Shown here: one piece after another, positions 18,435-28,410 of the stretch
Layout: every line of letters starts with the position of its first letter
How positions within the stretch are numbered: the first letter of the stretch is position 1
Assembly (NCBI RefSeq): GCF_024494385.1
Contig: NZ_JAEVLT010000002.1
Location: 62,001 to 126,000, forward strand
Reading direction: 5' to 3'
DNA length: 64,000 bases
Origin: Bacillus sp. EB600
Lineage (GTDB): Bacteria > Bacillota > Bacilli > Bacillales > Cytobacillaceae
Made by a program: the position numbers and the translations under genes
The notes under the pieces: model-generated
The model's database searches: none
Told to the model about the DNA's origin: nothing
What the model saw: the letters and a program-made list of their open reading frames with translations, nothing else

Positions 18435-19997
18435 ATGTCAAAGTTTTTAAAAGGAACTTTTATTCTATTACTAGCAGGGTTCATTACTAGGATTTTGGGC
18501 TTTATTAACCGAATTGTTATTGCCCGGAGTATTGGCGAAGAGGGCGTTGGACTATACATGATGGCTTTTCCTACTTTTATTCTTGTCGTCACCATTACGC
18601 AGCTTGGACTTCCCGTTGCCATTAGTAAAAATATAGCCGAGGCTGAGGCAAAGGGCAATCAAGCTGAAATTAAAAAAATTCTTGTTGTCTCACTTGCCAC
18701 CACATTAGGCCTGTCACTTATTTTTACACCTGCCTTGATTTTACTGGCACCTTTTTTATCAGAGTCACTGTTTACAGACCAAAGAACCTACTATCCACTC
18801 ATCGCGATTGCCCCTGTCGTGCCAATTATTGCAGTATCTTCTGTATTGCGAGGTTACTTTCAAGGGAGACAAAATATGCGTCCTGCCGCTAACTCGCAAA
18901 TTTTAGAGCAGGTGGTTCGAATTACCCTAATTGCCGTTTTGACCAAAGCCTTCATTCCATATGGGATTGAGTATGCAGCAGCTGCTGCAATGGTCTCCTC
19001 GGTTATCGGAGAACTTGTTTCACTAGTATACTTAATAACTACTTTTAAAATAAAAAAGCGTTTTAAGCTCCGTAAGCATTTTTTCCAATCCATCCATTCA
19101 GGAAAAAAAACATTTAACGAATTGATGGAAATTGCCATTCCCACTACAGGAAGCAGGCTAATTGGATCCGTTGCGTGGTTTTTTGAGCCGATTGTGGTTT
19201 CGCATAGTCTAGCCATTGCAGGGGTTGCTGCTGTAGCGGCAACGAAGCAGTATGGTGCATTAACAGGATATGCCCTTCCATTATTAATGCTGCCCTCCTT
19301 CGTCACCTATTCATTAGCTACTTCGCTGGTGCCGGCCATTAGTGAGGCTAATTCGCGGAAAAACTATCAATTAATTGAATACCGACTTCAGCAGGCACTG
19401 CGATTTGCATTTTTAACAGGAGGACTAGCTGTTATTGTTCTCTACGTGCTGGCCGATCCTTTAATGCAGCTTATGTATAACTCGACAAAAGGCGCTTTCT
19501 TCATTCGTCTGATGGCTCCATTTTTCTTATTTTACTATTATCAAGGTCCCCTGCAGGCTGTCCTGCAGGCTTTAAATCTGGCGAGGGCAGCAATGATCAA
19601 TAGTTTGATCGGTGCTGTTGTTAAAACGGCTGTTATCTTTCTACTTGCCTCCCAGCCCTCCTTCGGAATTACTGGAGCAGCCTTAGGCATCATGGTTGGG
19701 TTTGTGTTGGTTACAATCTTACATTTTGCAACTGTGTTAAAAAGAATTTCCTTTTCTTTTTACATACTAGACTATCTTAAAGCCTTTCTGGTCATGGGTG
19801 CTTCTGGCTGGCTTGGTTACTGGATTTTCAGCAACACCCTCATTAATGAGCATCTGGTGGTTCGCGTCTTAGCATCAACCACATGTATGACAGTTTCCTA
19901 TTTGGGATTACTCCTGTTGATCGGGCTCCTTAAAAAAGACGACCTAGAACGGATCCCATATATAGGCAGCCTCTTATCAAAGCTGGCTCTCTGGTGA
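18435..19997 (+). CDS. spoVB: Stage V sporulation protein B, lipid II flippase-like
   Basis: A 520-residue polytopic protein of the MATE/MVF (MurJ-like) exporter superfamily, with about 14 membrane helices. SpoVB is needed for spore cortex peptidoglycan and is thought to flip precursors in the mother cell. The N-terminal GTFILLLAGFITRILGFINR and ARSIGEEGVGLYMM match the family. GAGAAGGAGGGAAG precedes the ATG. A sporulation sigma factor probably drives it, but the -10-like GCATATAGAT upstream is too loose to call. Confidence 0.93.
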   Translation: MSKFLKGTFILLLAGFITRILGFINRIVIARSIGEEGVGLYMMAFPTFILVVTITQLGLPVAISKNIAEAEAKGNQAEIKKILVVSLATTLGLSLIFTPALILLAPFLSESLFTDQRTYYPLIAIAPVVPIIAVSSVLRGYFQGRQNMRPAANSQILEQVVRITLIAVLTKAFIPYGIEYAAAAAMVSSVIGELVSLVYLITTFKIKKRFKLRKHFFQSIHSGKKTFNELMEIAIPTTGSRLIGSVAWFFEPIVVSHSLAIAGVAAVAATKQYGALTGYALPLLMLPSFVTYSLATSLVPAISEANSRKNYQLIEYRLQQALRFAFLTGGLAVIVLYVLADPLMQLMYNSTKGAFFIRLMAPFFLFYYYQGPLQAVLQALNLARAAMINSLIGAVVKTAVIFLLASQPSFGITGAALGIMVGFVLVTILHFATVLKRISFSFYILDYLKAFLVMGASGWLGYWIFSNTLINEHLVVRVLASTTCMTVSYLGLLLLIGLLKKDDLERIPYIGSLLSKLALW

Positions 19998-19998
19998 C

Positions 19999-20036
19999 TA
20001 AAAAAGAGGATCGCAGTAGTTCATGCATCCTCTTTA
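19999..20036. terminator. Convergent terminator between spoVB and the DUF421 gene
   Basis: AAAGAGGAT at 20003 pairs with ATCCTCTTT at 20027. On the minus strand six T follow, so it serves the DUF421 gene best. It may also stop spoVB transcription. The stem overlaps the last codon of the minus-strand gene. Confidence 0.8.
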
Positions 20037-20690
20037 AGATTCGTCCATGATATCAATGTAGAACTTTCCATTCTCAAAGCTGCAAAAAGAAATTTGCTTT
20101 ATATCCTGATACCCCAGCTTTCTTAACTCCTGCCGCAGCCATAGATTTGTTTTATGGATTCGTTCTAGGTTATCTTCATTGATACATCCGTCGATAATCA
20201 ACGGGATGGTGATATCCCCAAGCTGTTGGTTGGCTTTTTCTTCCTTTTCAAAAACCGATAATTTTCCGGAGGATTCAAGGATTGCAAATTCAACGTCTGA
20301 AATTCTGCGGATATCCTTTTCGCGTAATTGGAGTAATAAATCATCAAAATTGTAACGCTGTTTTCGCATCGCATGCTCATCAATCTTTCCCTGATTAATA
20401 ATAATCGTTGGCTTTCCATCAACTAAATCCCGAAATCGTTTGCTCTTTAATGAAATGATAGCAAAGATGATTTGCATCAACATTAACAGCAGCATTGGCA
20501 GGATTGAATGGGATAATGGGTCATTTGTATCTTCGATTGCTATAGCCGCCATTTCGGCAATCATGATAAAAACGACCAAATCAAGGATGCTTAATTCACC
20601 AATTTCTCTTTTTCCCATAATCCGAAAGATAAGGAGAATTAAAAAATATAGTACAATCGTTCGGAAAAGTATGATGAAATGTTCTTCCAT
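20034..20690 (-). CDS. DUF421/YetF-family membrane protein (YrbG-like)
   Basis: A 218-residue protein with three N-terminal membrane helices (residues about 8-85) and a cytoplasmic DUF421 domain. The family motifs are [20 protein letters not shown], then [13 protein letters not shown], and [16 protein letters not shown], then [19 protein letters not shown]. subtilis YrbG lies in the same place. Members influence spore germination and envelope properties, but no biochemical role is established. AAAAGGGGCG precedes the ATG. Confidence 0.88.
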   Translation of the reverse strand: MEEHFIILFRTIVLYFLILLIFRIMGKREIGELSILDLVVFIMIAEMAAIAIEDTNDPLSHSILPMLLLMLMQIIFAIISLKSKRFRDLVDGKPTIIINQGKIDEHAMRKQRYNFDDLLLQLREKDIRRISDVEFAILESSGKLSVFEKEEKANQQLGDITIPLIIDGCINEDNLERIHKTNLWLRQELRKLGYQDIKQISFCSFENGKFYIDIMDES

Positions 20691-20767
20691 TTTTGGTCGC
20701 CCCTTTTCAATCTCTATTTTTTATCAAAACATACAAAAAAATAATAGGAAGTTGATGCCATTTTAAA

Positions 20768-20854
20768 AGAAAAGCGGAAGCGCCCGGTTAGCGACATACA
20801 CTTACTGGGTACTGGCACCTATTGTATGTCGAGGCTAGACAGTTATCACAGTTC
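20768..20854 (+). repeat. Interspersed AGAAAAGCGGAAGCGCCCG element, copy A (full)
   Basis: Begins AGAAAAGCGGAAGCGCCCGG and ends with CTAGACAGTTATCACAGTTC. An internal GACATACA/TGTATGTC pair can fold. Copies with matching ends lie at 30301-30365 and 41983-42106, and a 5' part lies at 43850-43900. It sits between the DUF421 and YrzE-like genes. Confidence 0.8.
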
Positions 20855-20962
20855 CGAAATTCATACTTATCTTAAAATAAAATTCTACTTTTTATACCAC
20901 CTGAATATGCTTGTACTAGGAAAGAAACTGTTTATCTGTTGTGGGATTAAACAGTTGGAATT

Positions 20963-21385
20963 TTGCCTAAAGGCATAAGAAGGGGGAGAACAAAAATCGA
21001 ATCAAAAAGCTTTGGAACTGCCGTACTATACGGCCTCATTTTTATTTTTGTTTTTGCTGCCCTCAGCAGCCTGATTATTTCCTTCATTCTCAGATTCACA
21101 TCTGTTCGTGAAGGATCACTTCAATACATGACTACTGCCTTATCTTTTATTGGGCTGTTTGGCGGTGGGTTTTTATCAGGTGGGAAAAGGAAGCAAAAGG
21201 GCTGGTTAATTGGCGGGATAACGGGGTTGTTTTATTCGCTTGTCATCTTTTTGTTTCAATACTTAGGATTTGACCACCTTTTTAATGTAGAACAGTTAAT
21301 TTACCATACTTGTTATACACTCATTGCAATGATGGGTGGAATTTTAGGAGTAAATATGTCTTCAAATAACTCTCGAACAGCATAG
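20963..21385 (+). CDS. TIGR04086-family membrane protein (YrzE-like)
   Basis: A protein of up to 140 residues with four membrane segments, starting at AVLYGLIFIFVFAALSSLII. It occupies the place of B. subtilis yrzE. The start is uncertain. TTG 20963 opens the frame but has only a weak GTTGGA nearby. The only strong ribosome site, AGGGGGAG (20981-20988), lies seven bases before an ATC codon at 20996. That would begin the protein at ESKSFGTAVLYG, where I would expect homologues to start. The function is unknown. Confidence 0.8.
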   Translation: MPKGIRRGRTKIESKSFGTAVLYGLIFIFVFAALSSLIISFILRFTSVREGSLQYMTTALSFIGLFGGGFLSGGKRKQKGWLIGGITGLFYSLVIFLFQYLGFDHLFNVEQLIYHTCYTLIAMMGGILGVNMSSNNSRTA

Positions 21386-21416
21386 AAAAGGAAGCCATCT
21401 TTTGGCTTCCTTTTCT
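21384..21416. terminator. Bidirectional terminator between the YrzE-like gene and yajC
   Basis: A perfect 13-bp stem, AGAAAAGGAAGCC with GGCTTCCTTTTCT, around a seven-base loop. T-rich flanks occur on both strands and the flanking genes converge. Confidence 0.92.
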
Positions 21417-21424
21417 TTACATTA

Positions 21425-21715
21425 TTAATCTTTTTTAGCTAATTTATCTTCTGGGGCGGCTTCCACTACATCACGAATGGCAGAGCGCTCATAAGTAAGA
21501 CGACTGCCGTCGCCGCATTTAATAACAGCTTTATTGTCATCGATTGAATCGATAAAACCATGTAATCCACCAATCGTAACGATTTTATCACCCTTTTTAA
21601 GACTACTTTGCATGTCTTTAACGGATTTTTGACGTTTTTGCTGCGGGCGAATTAATAAAAAATAAAACAACACAAACATTACAATCAACGGTAAAATTGT
21701 TCCAAGATTTCCCAA
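21425..21715 (-). CDS. yajC: Preprotein translocase subunit YajC
   Basis: A 96-residue protein with one N-terminal membrane helix (LPLIVMFVLFYFLLIRPQQ) and a cytoplasmic tail with KKGDKIVTIGGLHGFI. It partners SecDF in the Sec accessory complex. In B. subtilis it also follows tgt. It is the last gene of the queA-tgt-yajC unit, ending at the convergent terminator. Confidence 0.95.
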   Translation of the reverse strand: MGNLGTILPLIVMFVLFYFLLIRPQQKRQKSVKDMQSSLKKGDKIVTIGGLHGFIDSIDDNKAVIKCGDGSRLTYERSAIRDVVEAAPEDKLAKKD

Positions 21716-21738
21716 ATTTGTTTCCCTCCTTTCATCTA

Positions 21739-22908
<1,170 letters not shown>

Positions 22909-23937
22909 TTAGATAATTAACATGGCATCACCAAAGCTAAAAAAGCGATACCGTTCCTTTACCGCCGTTTCATAGGCATGCAAAATATTTTCCCGTCCTG
23001 CTAATGCGCTAACTAACATCACAAGTGTCGACTTTGGTAAATGGAAGTTGGTTATTAATCCATCTATTGCCTTAAATTCGTAGCCTGGATAAATAAAAAT
23101 ATTGGTCCAGCCGCTGCTTTCCTGGAATCCCCCGTCATTTGCCGAAGCAATCGTTTCAAGGGTCCTCGTTGACGTAGTCCCGACTGCAATGATTCTACCA
23201 CCTTCGCCTCTCACTTCATTCAATAAGCGCGCGGTTTCTTCGGAAATCATATAAAATTCAGAGTGCATGTCGTGCTCTGTGACTTCCTCCACACTTACTG
23301 GCCTAAATGTCCCAAGACCAACGTGTAAAGTAATAAACGCAATATGTACGCCCAAGTTTCTGATTTCGTCCAACAGCTCTTCTGTAAAGTGGAGTCCTGC
23401 CGTTGGTGCAGCTGCAGACCCAAGTTCGCGAGCATATACCGTCTGGTAGCGGTCGCGGTCTTCCAATTGCTCATGAATATACGGTGGGAGGGGCATCTCC
23501 CCTAATTGATTAAGGACCTCGAGAAAAATACCCTCATATTTAAATTGAAGAGTCCTACCGCCATGATCGGAGGTATCCGTGCAAACGGCTGTTAACACAC
23601 CTTCACCGAATTCAATTTCAGACCCCACTTTGATTCTTTTCGCAGGCTTCACGAGTGTTTCCCAACGATCATCCTCAAGCTGTTTTAAGAGCAGCACTTC
23701 AATTTTTGCTCCGGTATCTTTCTTAACACCAAAAAGGCGTGCCGGCAGTACTTTTGTATCATTTAAAACAAGGCAGTCACCTGGTCTTAAATGCTCTTTA
23801 ATATCTTTAAAAATCGAATGGTTGATCTCACCCGTTTTTTTGTTTAATACTAATAATCTACTGTCAGTCCTGTTTTTTAACGGGACTTGGGCAATTAATT
23901 CTTCAGGCAAATCATAATCAAATAAATCTACTTTCAT
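22909..23937 (-). CDS. queA: S-adenosylmethionine:tRNA ribosyltransferase-isomerase
   Basis: A 342-residue enzyme that acts after Tgt, moving a ribosyl group from S-adenosylmethionine to preQ1-tRNA to form epoxyqueuosine. [14 protein letters not shown] opens the protein and [19 protein letters not shown] and [16 protein letters not shown]-like segments follow. ATG 23937 is chosen over GTG 23946 because AAGGG lies directly on the GTG and eight bases before the ATG. Confidence 0.96.
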   Translation of the reverse strand: MKVDLFDYDLPEELIAQVPLKNRTDSRLLVLNKKTGEINHSIFKDIKEHLRPGDCLVLNDTKVLPARLFGVKKDTGAKIEVLLLKQLEDDRWETLVKPAKRIKVGSEIEFGEGVLTAVCTDTSDHGGRTLQFKYEGIFLEVLNQLGEMPLPPYIHEQLEDRDRYQTVYARELGSAAAPTAGLHFTEELLDEIRNLGVHIAFITLHVGLGTFRPVSVEEVTEHDMHSEFYMISEETARLLNEVRGEGGRIIAVGTTSTRTLETIASANDGGFQESSGWTNIFIYPGYEFKAIDGLITNFHLPKSTLVMLVSALAGRENILHAYETAVKERYRFFSFGDAMLII

Positions 23938-23962
23938 GGATAACACCCTTACATTTTGTTTT

Positions 23963-24169
23963 TTATCTAAATCGGCCTAAAAAATGAAAGATGACCGATA
24001 AAATGATGCTGATGACAATGCAGGTAACAACCGGAAAATAAAAGGTTGCATTCCCTTTTTTAATCAAAATATCGCCGGGGAGCTTGCCTAAATGCAAAAA
24101 TGGCATAAGAAAGCCGATCACAAAAATAATCGCACCGATGATCATGAGCGTTTTTGATAAACCAGTCAA
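23963..24169 (-). CDS. DUF2905 small membrane protein (YrzS-like)
   Basis: A 68-residue protein with two hydrophobic helices around [20 protein letters not shown], the DUF2905 signature. Its start overlaps the ruvB stop by four bases (ATGA), so it is in the ruvAB operon. The function is unknown. Confidence 0.9.
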   Translation of the reverse strand: MTGLSKTLMIIGAIIFVIGFLMPFLHLGKLPGDILIKKGNATFYFPVVTCIVISIILSVIFHFLGRFR

Positions 24170-25167
24170 TCCAATGGCACCTCCATATGGAAATGTTGAT
24201 AGACTAAGGGGGTAACCACTCGTCCTCTCGGTGTTCTTTGCAAGAACCCAATTTGCAGCAAATAAGGCTCATAGACATCTTCAATTGTTTCTCGTTCTTC
24301 TCCAATCGTTGCGGCAATGGTATCAAGGCCAACTGGACCACCGCGAAACTTCTCAATGATTCCTCTTAGCAGCTTGTGGTCAATATGATCAAGACCCAAC
24401 GGATCAACTTGAAGCCGCTCTAATGCTTCAGCAGCTAACACGTGATCAATATTCCCATTTCCTTTTACTTGGGCAAAATCCCTGACTCTCCGCAACAAAC
24501 GGTTGGCAATCCGAGGTGTCCCTCTTGATCTTCTCGCGATTTCTGATGCTGCAGATTCACTTATTTCGGTTTCGAATACTTCAGCAGTTCGTTTAACAAT
24601 ACTTGTTAGTTGATCTTCTTTATAATACTCGAGTCTGCTCAAAACTCCAAATCGATCCCGAAGCGGAGCCGAGATTGCTCCCGCTCTTGTTGTGGCGCCA
24701 ATTAGCGTGAACGGCGGCAAATCAAGACGAATCGAGCGTGCACTCGGCCCCTTCCCAATCACAATATCAAGGCAAAAGTCCTCCATCGCAGGATAAAGGA
24801 CTTCCTCAATTGACCTTGGCAGGCGGTGTATTTCATCAATAAATAAAACATCCCCCGGCTCAAGTGCAGTAAGAATCGCAGCCAAATCACCCGGTCTTTC
24901 GATCGCTGGTCCCGAAGTAGTCCGGATATTCACTCCCATTTCATTAGCAATAATCACGGCTAAGGTTGTTTTTCCTAATCCAGGCGGCCCGAATAAGAGG
25001 ACATGGTCTAATGCTTCCTGCCGAAGTTTTGCTGCCTCTATAAAAATTTCTAAGTTTGCTTTTATTTTATCCTGACCAATGTATTGTTTTAAGTTTCTAG
25101 GTCGAAGACTTTGTTCGATACTACTATCGTTTGGATCTGCCTCACTCGACATAATTCGTTCTTCCAT
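24166..25167 (-). CDS. ruvB: Holliday junction DNA helicase RuvB
   Basis: A 333-residue AAA+ motor that drives branch migration with RuvA. Walker A is [11 protein letters not shown] (about 60), Walker B is LFIDEIHRL, sensor 1 is IGATTRAG, and the arginine-finger/winged-helix region follows ([24 protein letters not shown]). Full length. It is 11 bases after ruvA. Confidence 0.97.
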   Translation of the reverse strand: MEERIMSSEADPNDSSIEQSLRPRNLKQYIGQDKIKANLEIFIEAAKLRQEALDHVLLFGPPGLGKTTLAVIIANEMGVNIRTTSGPAIERPGDLAAILTALEPGDVLFIDEIHRLPRSIEEVLYPAMEDFCLDIVIGKGPSARSIRLDLPPFTLIGATTRAGAISAPLRDRFGVLSRLEYYKEDQLTSIVKRTAEVFETEISESAASEIARRSRGTPRIANRLLRRVRDFAQVKGNGNIDHVLAAEALERLQVDPLGLDHIDHKLLRGIIEKFRGGPVGLDTIAATIGEERETIEDVYEPYLLQIGFLQRTPRGRVVTPLVYQHFHMEVPLD

Positions 25168-25178
25168 TGATGATCACC

Positions 25179-25790
25179 CTATTTTAAAAGCCTTTGCAAG
25201 GCTTTTTTAATATATTGATCGGTCGACAACTGTTCATTTCTTAAATCAGGTGAAATCTTTTTAATTTCCTTATCCGTATATCCAAGTGCTTTCAAAGCCA
25301 GAATTGCTTCTTCAAAGGCTACCGTATCCGCTTGTACTGGGATAGTCCTGTCATCAACATTAAATAAGTTTGGAAAAAAGTCAGGTACAATATTTTGCAA
25401 CTTTCCTTTTAAGTCAAGAATCATTTGCCTGGCTGTTTTTTTCCCCACTCCCGGGAATTTTACCAGAAAGCTTTCATCCTCTTGCTCAATCGCCTGAACA
25501 ACCTGTTGTACTTCTCCAGATGCAAGAATAGCCAGTGCACCTTTTGGTCCTATTCCAGAAACACTTAGTAATTTTGTAAACAAACTTTTTTCTTCCCTTG
25601 TTTCAAAACCATAGAGGGCAATGATATCCTCACGAACATATTGAAACAAGTAGATAATAACGTTCTGTTTTATTTTACTAGAATAAATAAATGGGTTCGG
25701 TGTTGAAATTTGAAAGCCAAGACCATTATTTTCAATGACAATGTACTCTGGACAAACAAACTCCACCGTTCCCTTAATAAATTCAAACAA
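25179..25790 (-). CDS. ruvA: Holliday junction branch migration protein RuvA
   Basis: A 203-residue junction-binding subunit. The OB fold begins with [18 protein letters not shown], then two helix-hairpin-helix motifs ([16 protein letters not shown] and [18 protein letters not shown]), and a C-terminal RuvB-binding domain with [15 protein letters not shown] 25790 is chosen as start because GGGGGAG lies nine bases before it and this gives the normal N-terminus. The frame continues 22 codons upstream from an ATG without a ribosome site. Confidence 0.94.
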   Translation of the reverse strand: MFEFIKGTVEFVCPEYIVIENNGLGFQISTPNPFIYSSKIKQNVIIYLFQYVREDIIALYGFETREEKSLFTKLLSVSGIGPKGALAILASGEVQQVVQAIEQEDESFLVKFPGVGKKTARQMILDLKGKLQNIVPDFFPNLFNVDDRTIPVQADTVAFEEAILALKALGYTDKEIKKISPDLRNEQLSTDQYIKKALQRLLK

Positions 25791-25915
25791 TGCTTTTCTC
25801 TCCCCCAGCTTCGTCCCCATCTCTTTATTATCTGTATACCGATGGGCGTTGATCAATTCTTCGATGCTGTATTTATTCTATCATATATTGCTTAGGTTGA
25901 AGAGTAACTAACTAA

Positions 25916-25945
25916 AAAACCAGGCTGATCATATCAGTCTGGTTT
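25916..25945 (-). terminator. Terminator of bofC
   Basis: On the minus strand AACCAGACTGA and TCAGCCTGGTT form a stem around a short loop, followed by TTTTTTAG. It separates bofC from ruvA. Confidence 0.85.
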
Positions 25946-25960
25946 TATCGATCAGTATGT

Positions 25961-26503
25961 TTATCCTCCATCAGTGGAATACGGCTTGAAGGTCTCTAGT
26001 ACCTGGACATAGCGATCCTTTGTTTTTATCGGGATCCCATCGAGCAATTCTTTCTGTTTAATGCTTTCAAGTTTTTTAATATCTATTTGAAAAAAGGATT
26101 GAATAATTTTTGATTGTTCGGGTCTTCCATTAAATATCGATAACACACCTTTATGGGTTATGCCAAAATACCCATTTGTTTTTAGCAATGGTGAAATATC
26201 ATCAATTTCCTTGCTAAAAACAATTTCCTTTTCATCAATGTCTTTCAGCTTCCACTGATCATATTTTGCCCAAAAGTTTTCAATTGAATAAATGTTCTCT
26301 TGGACAACTTCATAACTAACTTCACCATTGAGATAGATTCTCTCTAGGACAATCTTCATGTGCAGAGGTTCCGTCTTTTGGGTGTCCATTTTAGCGGCGG
26401 AGCCAACCATAATTAAACCTGGTGCCCTTCCAATAAGCATGAAGAGAAAAACGGCGATTGCGGCAGTAGTGGCTTGCTTGAAAGCCGTCCTATTGAACCT
26501 CAT
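25961..26503 (-). CDS. bofC: Intercompartmental signalling factor BofC
   Basis: A 180-residue protein with one N-terminal membrane/signal helix (AAIAVFLFMLIGRAPG) and an extracytoplasmic domain with VLERIYLNGEVSYEVV and the C-terminal GIPIKTKDRYVQVLETF. In B. subtilis BofC restrains the SpoIVB protease in the forespore intermembrane space and thereby times sigma-K activation. Of two overlapping ATGs, 26503 is in frame and seven bases from AAGAGGTG. SpoIVFA/SpoIVFB, downstream in that checkpoint, are also encoded in this window. Confidence 0.92.
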   Translation of the reverse strand: MRFNRTAFKQATTAAIAVFLFMLIGRAPGLIMVGSAAKMDTQKTEPLHMKIVLERIYLNGEVSYEVVQENIYSIENFWAKYDQWKLKDIDEKEIVFSKEIDDISPLLKTNGYFGITHKGVLSIFNGRPEQSKIIQSFFQIDIKKLESIKQKELLDGIPIKTKDRYVQVLETFKPYSTDGG

Positions 26504-26590
26504 GCATGATCACCTCTTATTCTAAAAATATATTCTTTGTTCCGTTTATAGTTTAGCCTCTTTTTGCCAATCTATCCTGCCTATAAAATA

Positions 26591-26625
26591 AAAGTGGAAG
26601 GCCGGTTAATATGGCCCTCCACTTT
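26591..26625 (-). terminator. Terminator of the CoxA-like lipoprotein gene
   Basis: AAAGTGGAGGGCC pairs with GGCCTTCCACTTT (one wobble) and runs into TTATTTTA on the minus strand. Confidence 0.85.
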
Positions 26626-26630
26626 GTTTT

Positions 26631-27314
26631 TTATTTCGTTCCAGCCCTGACTCCTGTTTGATTATTTCGGTCACGGCTAAAGGTTCCTTCATCGGTAATT
26701 ACTGTTACTGCTCTGTTATTGGCATAGGGTTTAACAGCTTTTTGAATCGCCTTCTTCGTAGAGCCTGCCTTGCTTTTATCGATTAAATCAACAGAAATTA
26801 ATACGGATGAACCATATACAACAGAACGAACATTCTGAACATTGTTCACTGCCAAAACCTTTTGACGGATTTGGTCTGATATTCGCCCAAGTGTTTGAGG
26901 ATCTGTTGTAGTGCCTGTATTGTTTATATTTTGATTTAACTGATCATGGTAATTAACATCGCCTGTACTAAAGCGGTTATCCTTGTTTAAAAATTGGTCA
27001 TGGGCACTAAGCGGCTTTGTCGGATTTGGAGGGTTTCCATTTTCATCCCGGGTTTGAAGTGCTCTTCTCTTTTGGCTGTCAGTTACTTGATCTTCAGCCC
27101 CTAGAGTATGGTCCATGAATTCCGTCATTGGTCCATCATTGTCTGCAAACAACCCTGAAGTATTATTTTGGTGATTCTCATTCGAATAATACCCGATTGG
27201 ACGGACGTTATCGTTAGTACGTTCATTTACACCCGAGCGATTATTTCCCGCGCATCCTGAAGCTCCCAACAGAGAAATGACTAAAAAAGGTGTTAACAAA
27301 TGTTTTTTATTCAA
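26631..27314 (-). CDS. YhcN/YlaJ-family spore lipoprotein (CoxA-like)
   Basis: A 227-residue lipoprotein with signal peptide and lipobox LGASGC (Cys about 21). The mature part has a low-complexity Asn-rich segment and then the family domain: TLGRISDQIRQKVLAVNNVQ, SSVLISVDL and KKAIQKAVKPYANNRAVTVI. The B. subtilis relative beside safA is the cortex protein CoxA (YrbB). Position and domain suggest a spore cortex lipoprotein. Paralogues (YhcN, YlaJ) also exist, so the exact orthology is inferred. Confidence 0.85.
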   Translation of the reverse strand: MNKKHLLTPFLVISLLGASGCAGNNRSGVNERTNDNVRPIGYYSNENHQNNTSGLFADNDGPMTEFMDHTLGAEDQVTDSQKRRALQTRDENGNPPNPTKPLSAHDQFLNKDNRFSTGDVNYHDQLNQNINNTGTTTDPQTLGRISDQIRQKVLAVNNVQNVRSVVYGSSVLISVDLIDKSKAGSTKKAIQKAVKPYANNRAVTVITDEGTFSRDRNNQTGVRAGTK

Positions 27315-27417
27315 ACGAAAAACCCCCTCGCTAACATCATGAGCAAATAAAATTGCTCATTTTTAGAGTGTTACTGCATGGGGAATTCCATTCTGACAAA
27401 ATGGACCAATATCATAG

Positions 27418-28410
27418 TCAGATATCAATTTTTGCCAATTTCTTTTTTAATTTTTCAACAAACTTTCGACGTAAAGAGAGCTGATTCAGCGTTAATTCAA
27501 GAACATACTTATAATAATGATGATTTTCATGCTTTTTTTCTCTTAGAATTCGGTTCCACTCCCGGAAAATATCCGTTGGAAACGCTAATGCATATAAAAA
27601 TGCTCTTGCCTTTAAAAACTTGCTTATTTGTTGATATTGTGAAAGCTGGTCAATTGACCAACCAATAGAAGGAAGAATCCGATTGGCATATTGTAATAAA
27701 TCAATGGATTCAGGTCCGATGTGAATTAAATCAAAATCAATTAAGTGTAAGTTACCTGAAGTATCCCGCAAAAAATTATGATGGGCCACATCACCGTGCA
27801 AAATAACGTAGGGCTCTTTGACAAAAAAGCTTTCATTTTCTTTCATTCCATTTAAGGAAAATTGTGCCCATTCTAACAGTTCATTTAGGCATTGTTCATT
27901 TAAAAAATAACAAATTTGGGAACAATTCCGCTTGAAAATCCTTAAACGCTCCGACCATTTTGCATGCAGGTCACTATAGGGAAGCAGCGTCTTATATCTG
28001 GTAACACACGAGGATGTGACAAAATGAAATTCCTCTAAAAGTCTAAGCCCTTCTTTACGGTTTTTATGTGAATAAAATGTAAACGGCCTTGGATGGGGTT
28101 CAAGGTACTCCATGCAGCCAAAATATTCTCCTTCAAAAAAAAGCTGTTCTTTCACAATTTCCGGAACATAAACATAGGTTTTTTCAAACCCCTCCTGGCG
28201 AATTGTGCCGGTAAATGTCTCTTGTATTATTAATTTTTTGTATTTAGAGTATCCCTTCACTACATAAGTGTTTTTCTCTGTTTTAACAATATAAACAGAA
28301 TCCCGAATTTGCTCCATTTTTACAATTGGTTCCTTAAATTGCTGTCTGAAATAGGAAAGGAGACGATTAAAATAATCATCTCCTCCATTTTTAATAACTG
28401 CCATTTTCAT
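27418..28410 (-). CDS. CotS/YutH-like kinase-fold spore coat protein
   Basis: A protein of about 330 residues with the aminoglycoside phosphotransferase fold. The catalytic loop is VILHGDVAHHNFL and the metal-binding segment LHLIDFDLIHIGPES, so the key Asp and Asn are retained. CotS, YsxE and YutH of B. subtilis are spore coat relatives of unknown substrate. The start is ambiguous: ATG 28410 lies inside the 3' end of safA, and no strong ribosome site is visible. The 20-base overlap implies one transcript with safA. In B. subtilis the paralogous pair spoVID-ysxE has a similar LysM-plus-kinase arrangement. Confidence 0.78.
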   Translation of the reverse strand: MKMAVIKNGGDDYFNRLLSYFRQQFKEPIVKMEQIRDSVYIVKTEKNTYVVKGYSKYKKLIIQETFTGTIRQEGFEKTYVYVPEIVKEQLFFEGEYFGCMEYLEPHPRPFTFYSHKNRKEGLRLLEEFHFVTSSCVTRYKTLLPYSDLHAKWSERLRIFKRNCSQICYFLNEQCLNELLEWAQFSLNGMKENESFFVKEPYVILHGDVAHHNFLRDTSGNLHLIDFDLIHIGPESIDLLQYANRILPSIGWSIDQLSQYQQISKFLKARAFLYALAFPTDIFREWNRILREKKHENHHYYKYVLELTLNQLSLRRKFVEKLKKKLAKIDI

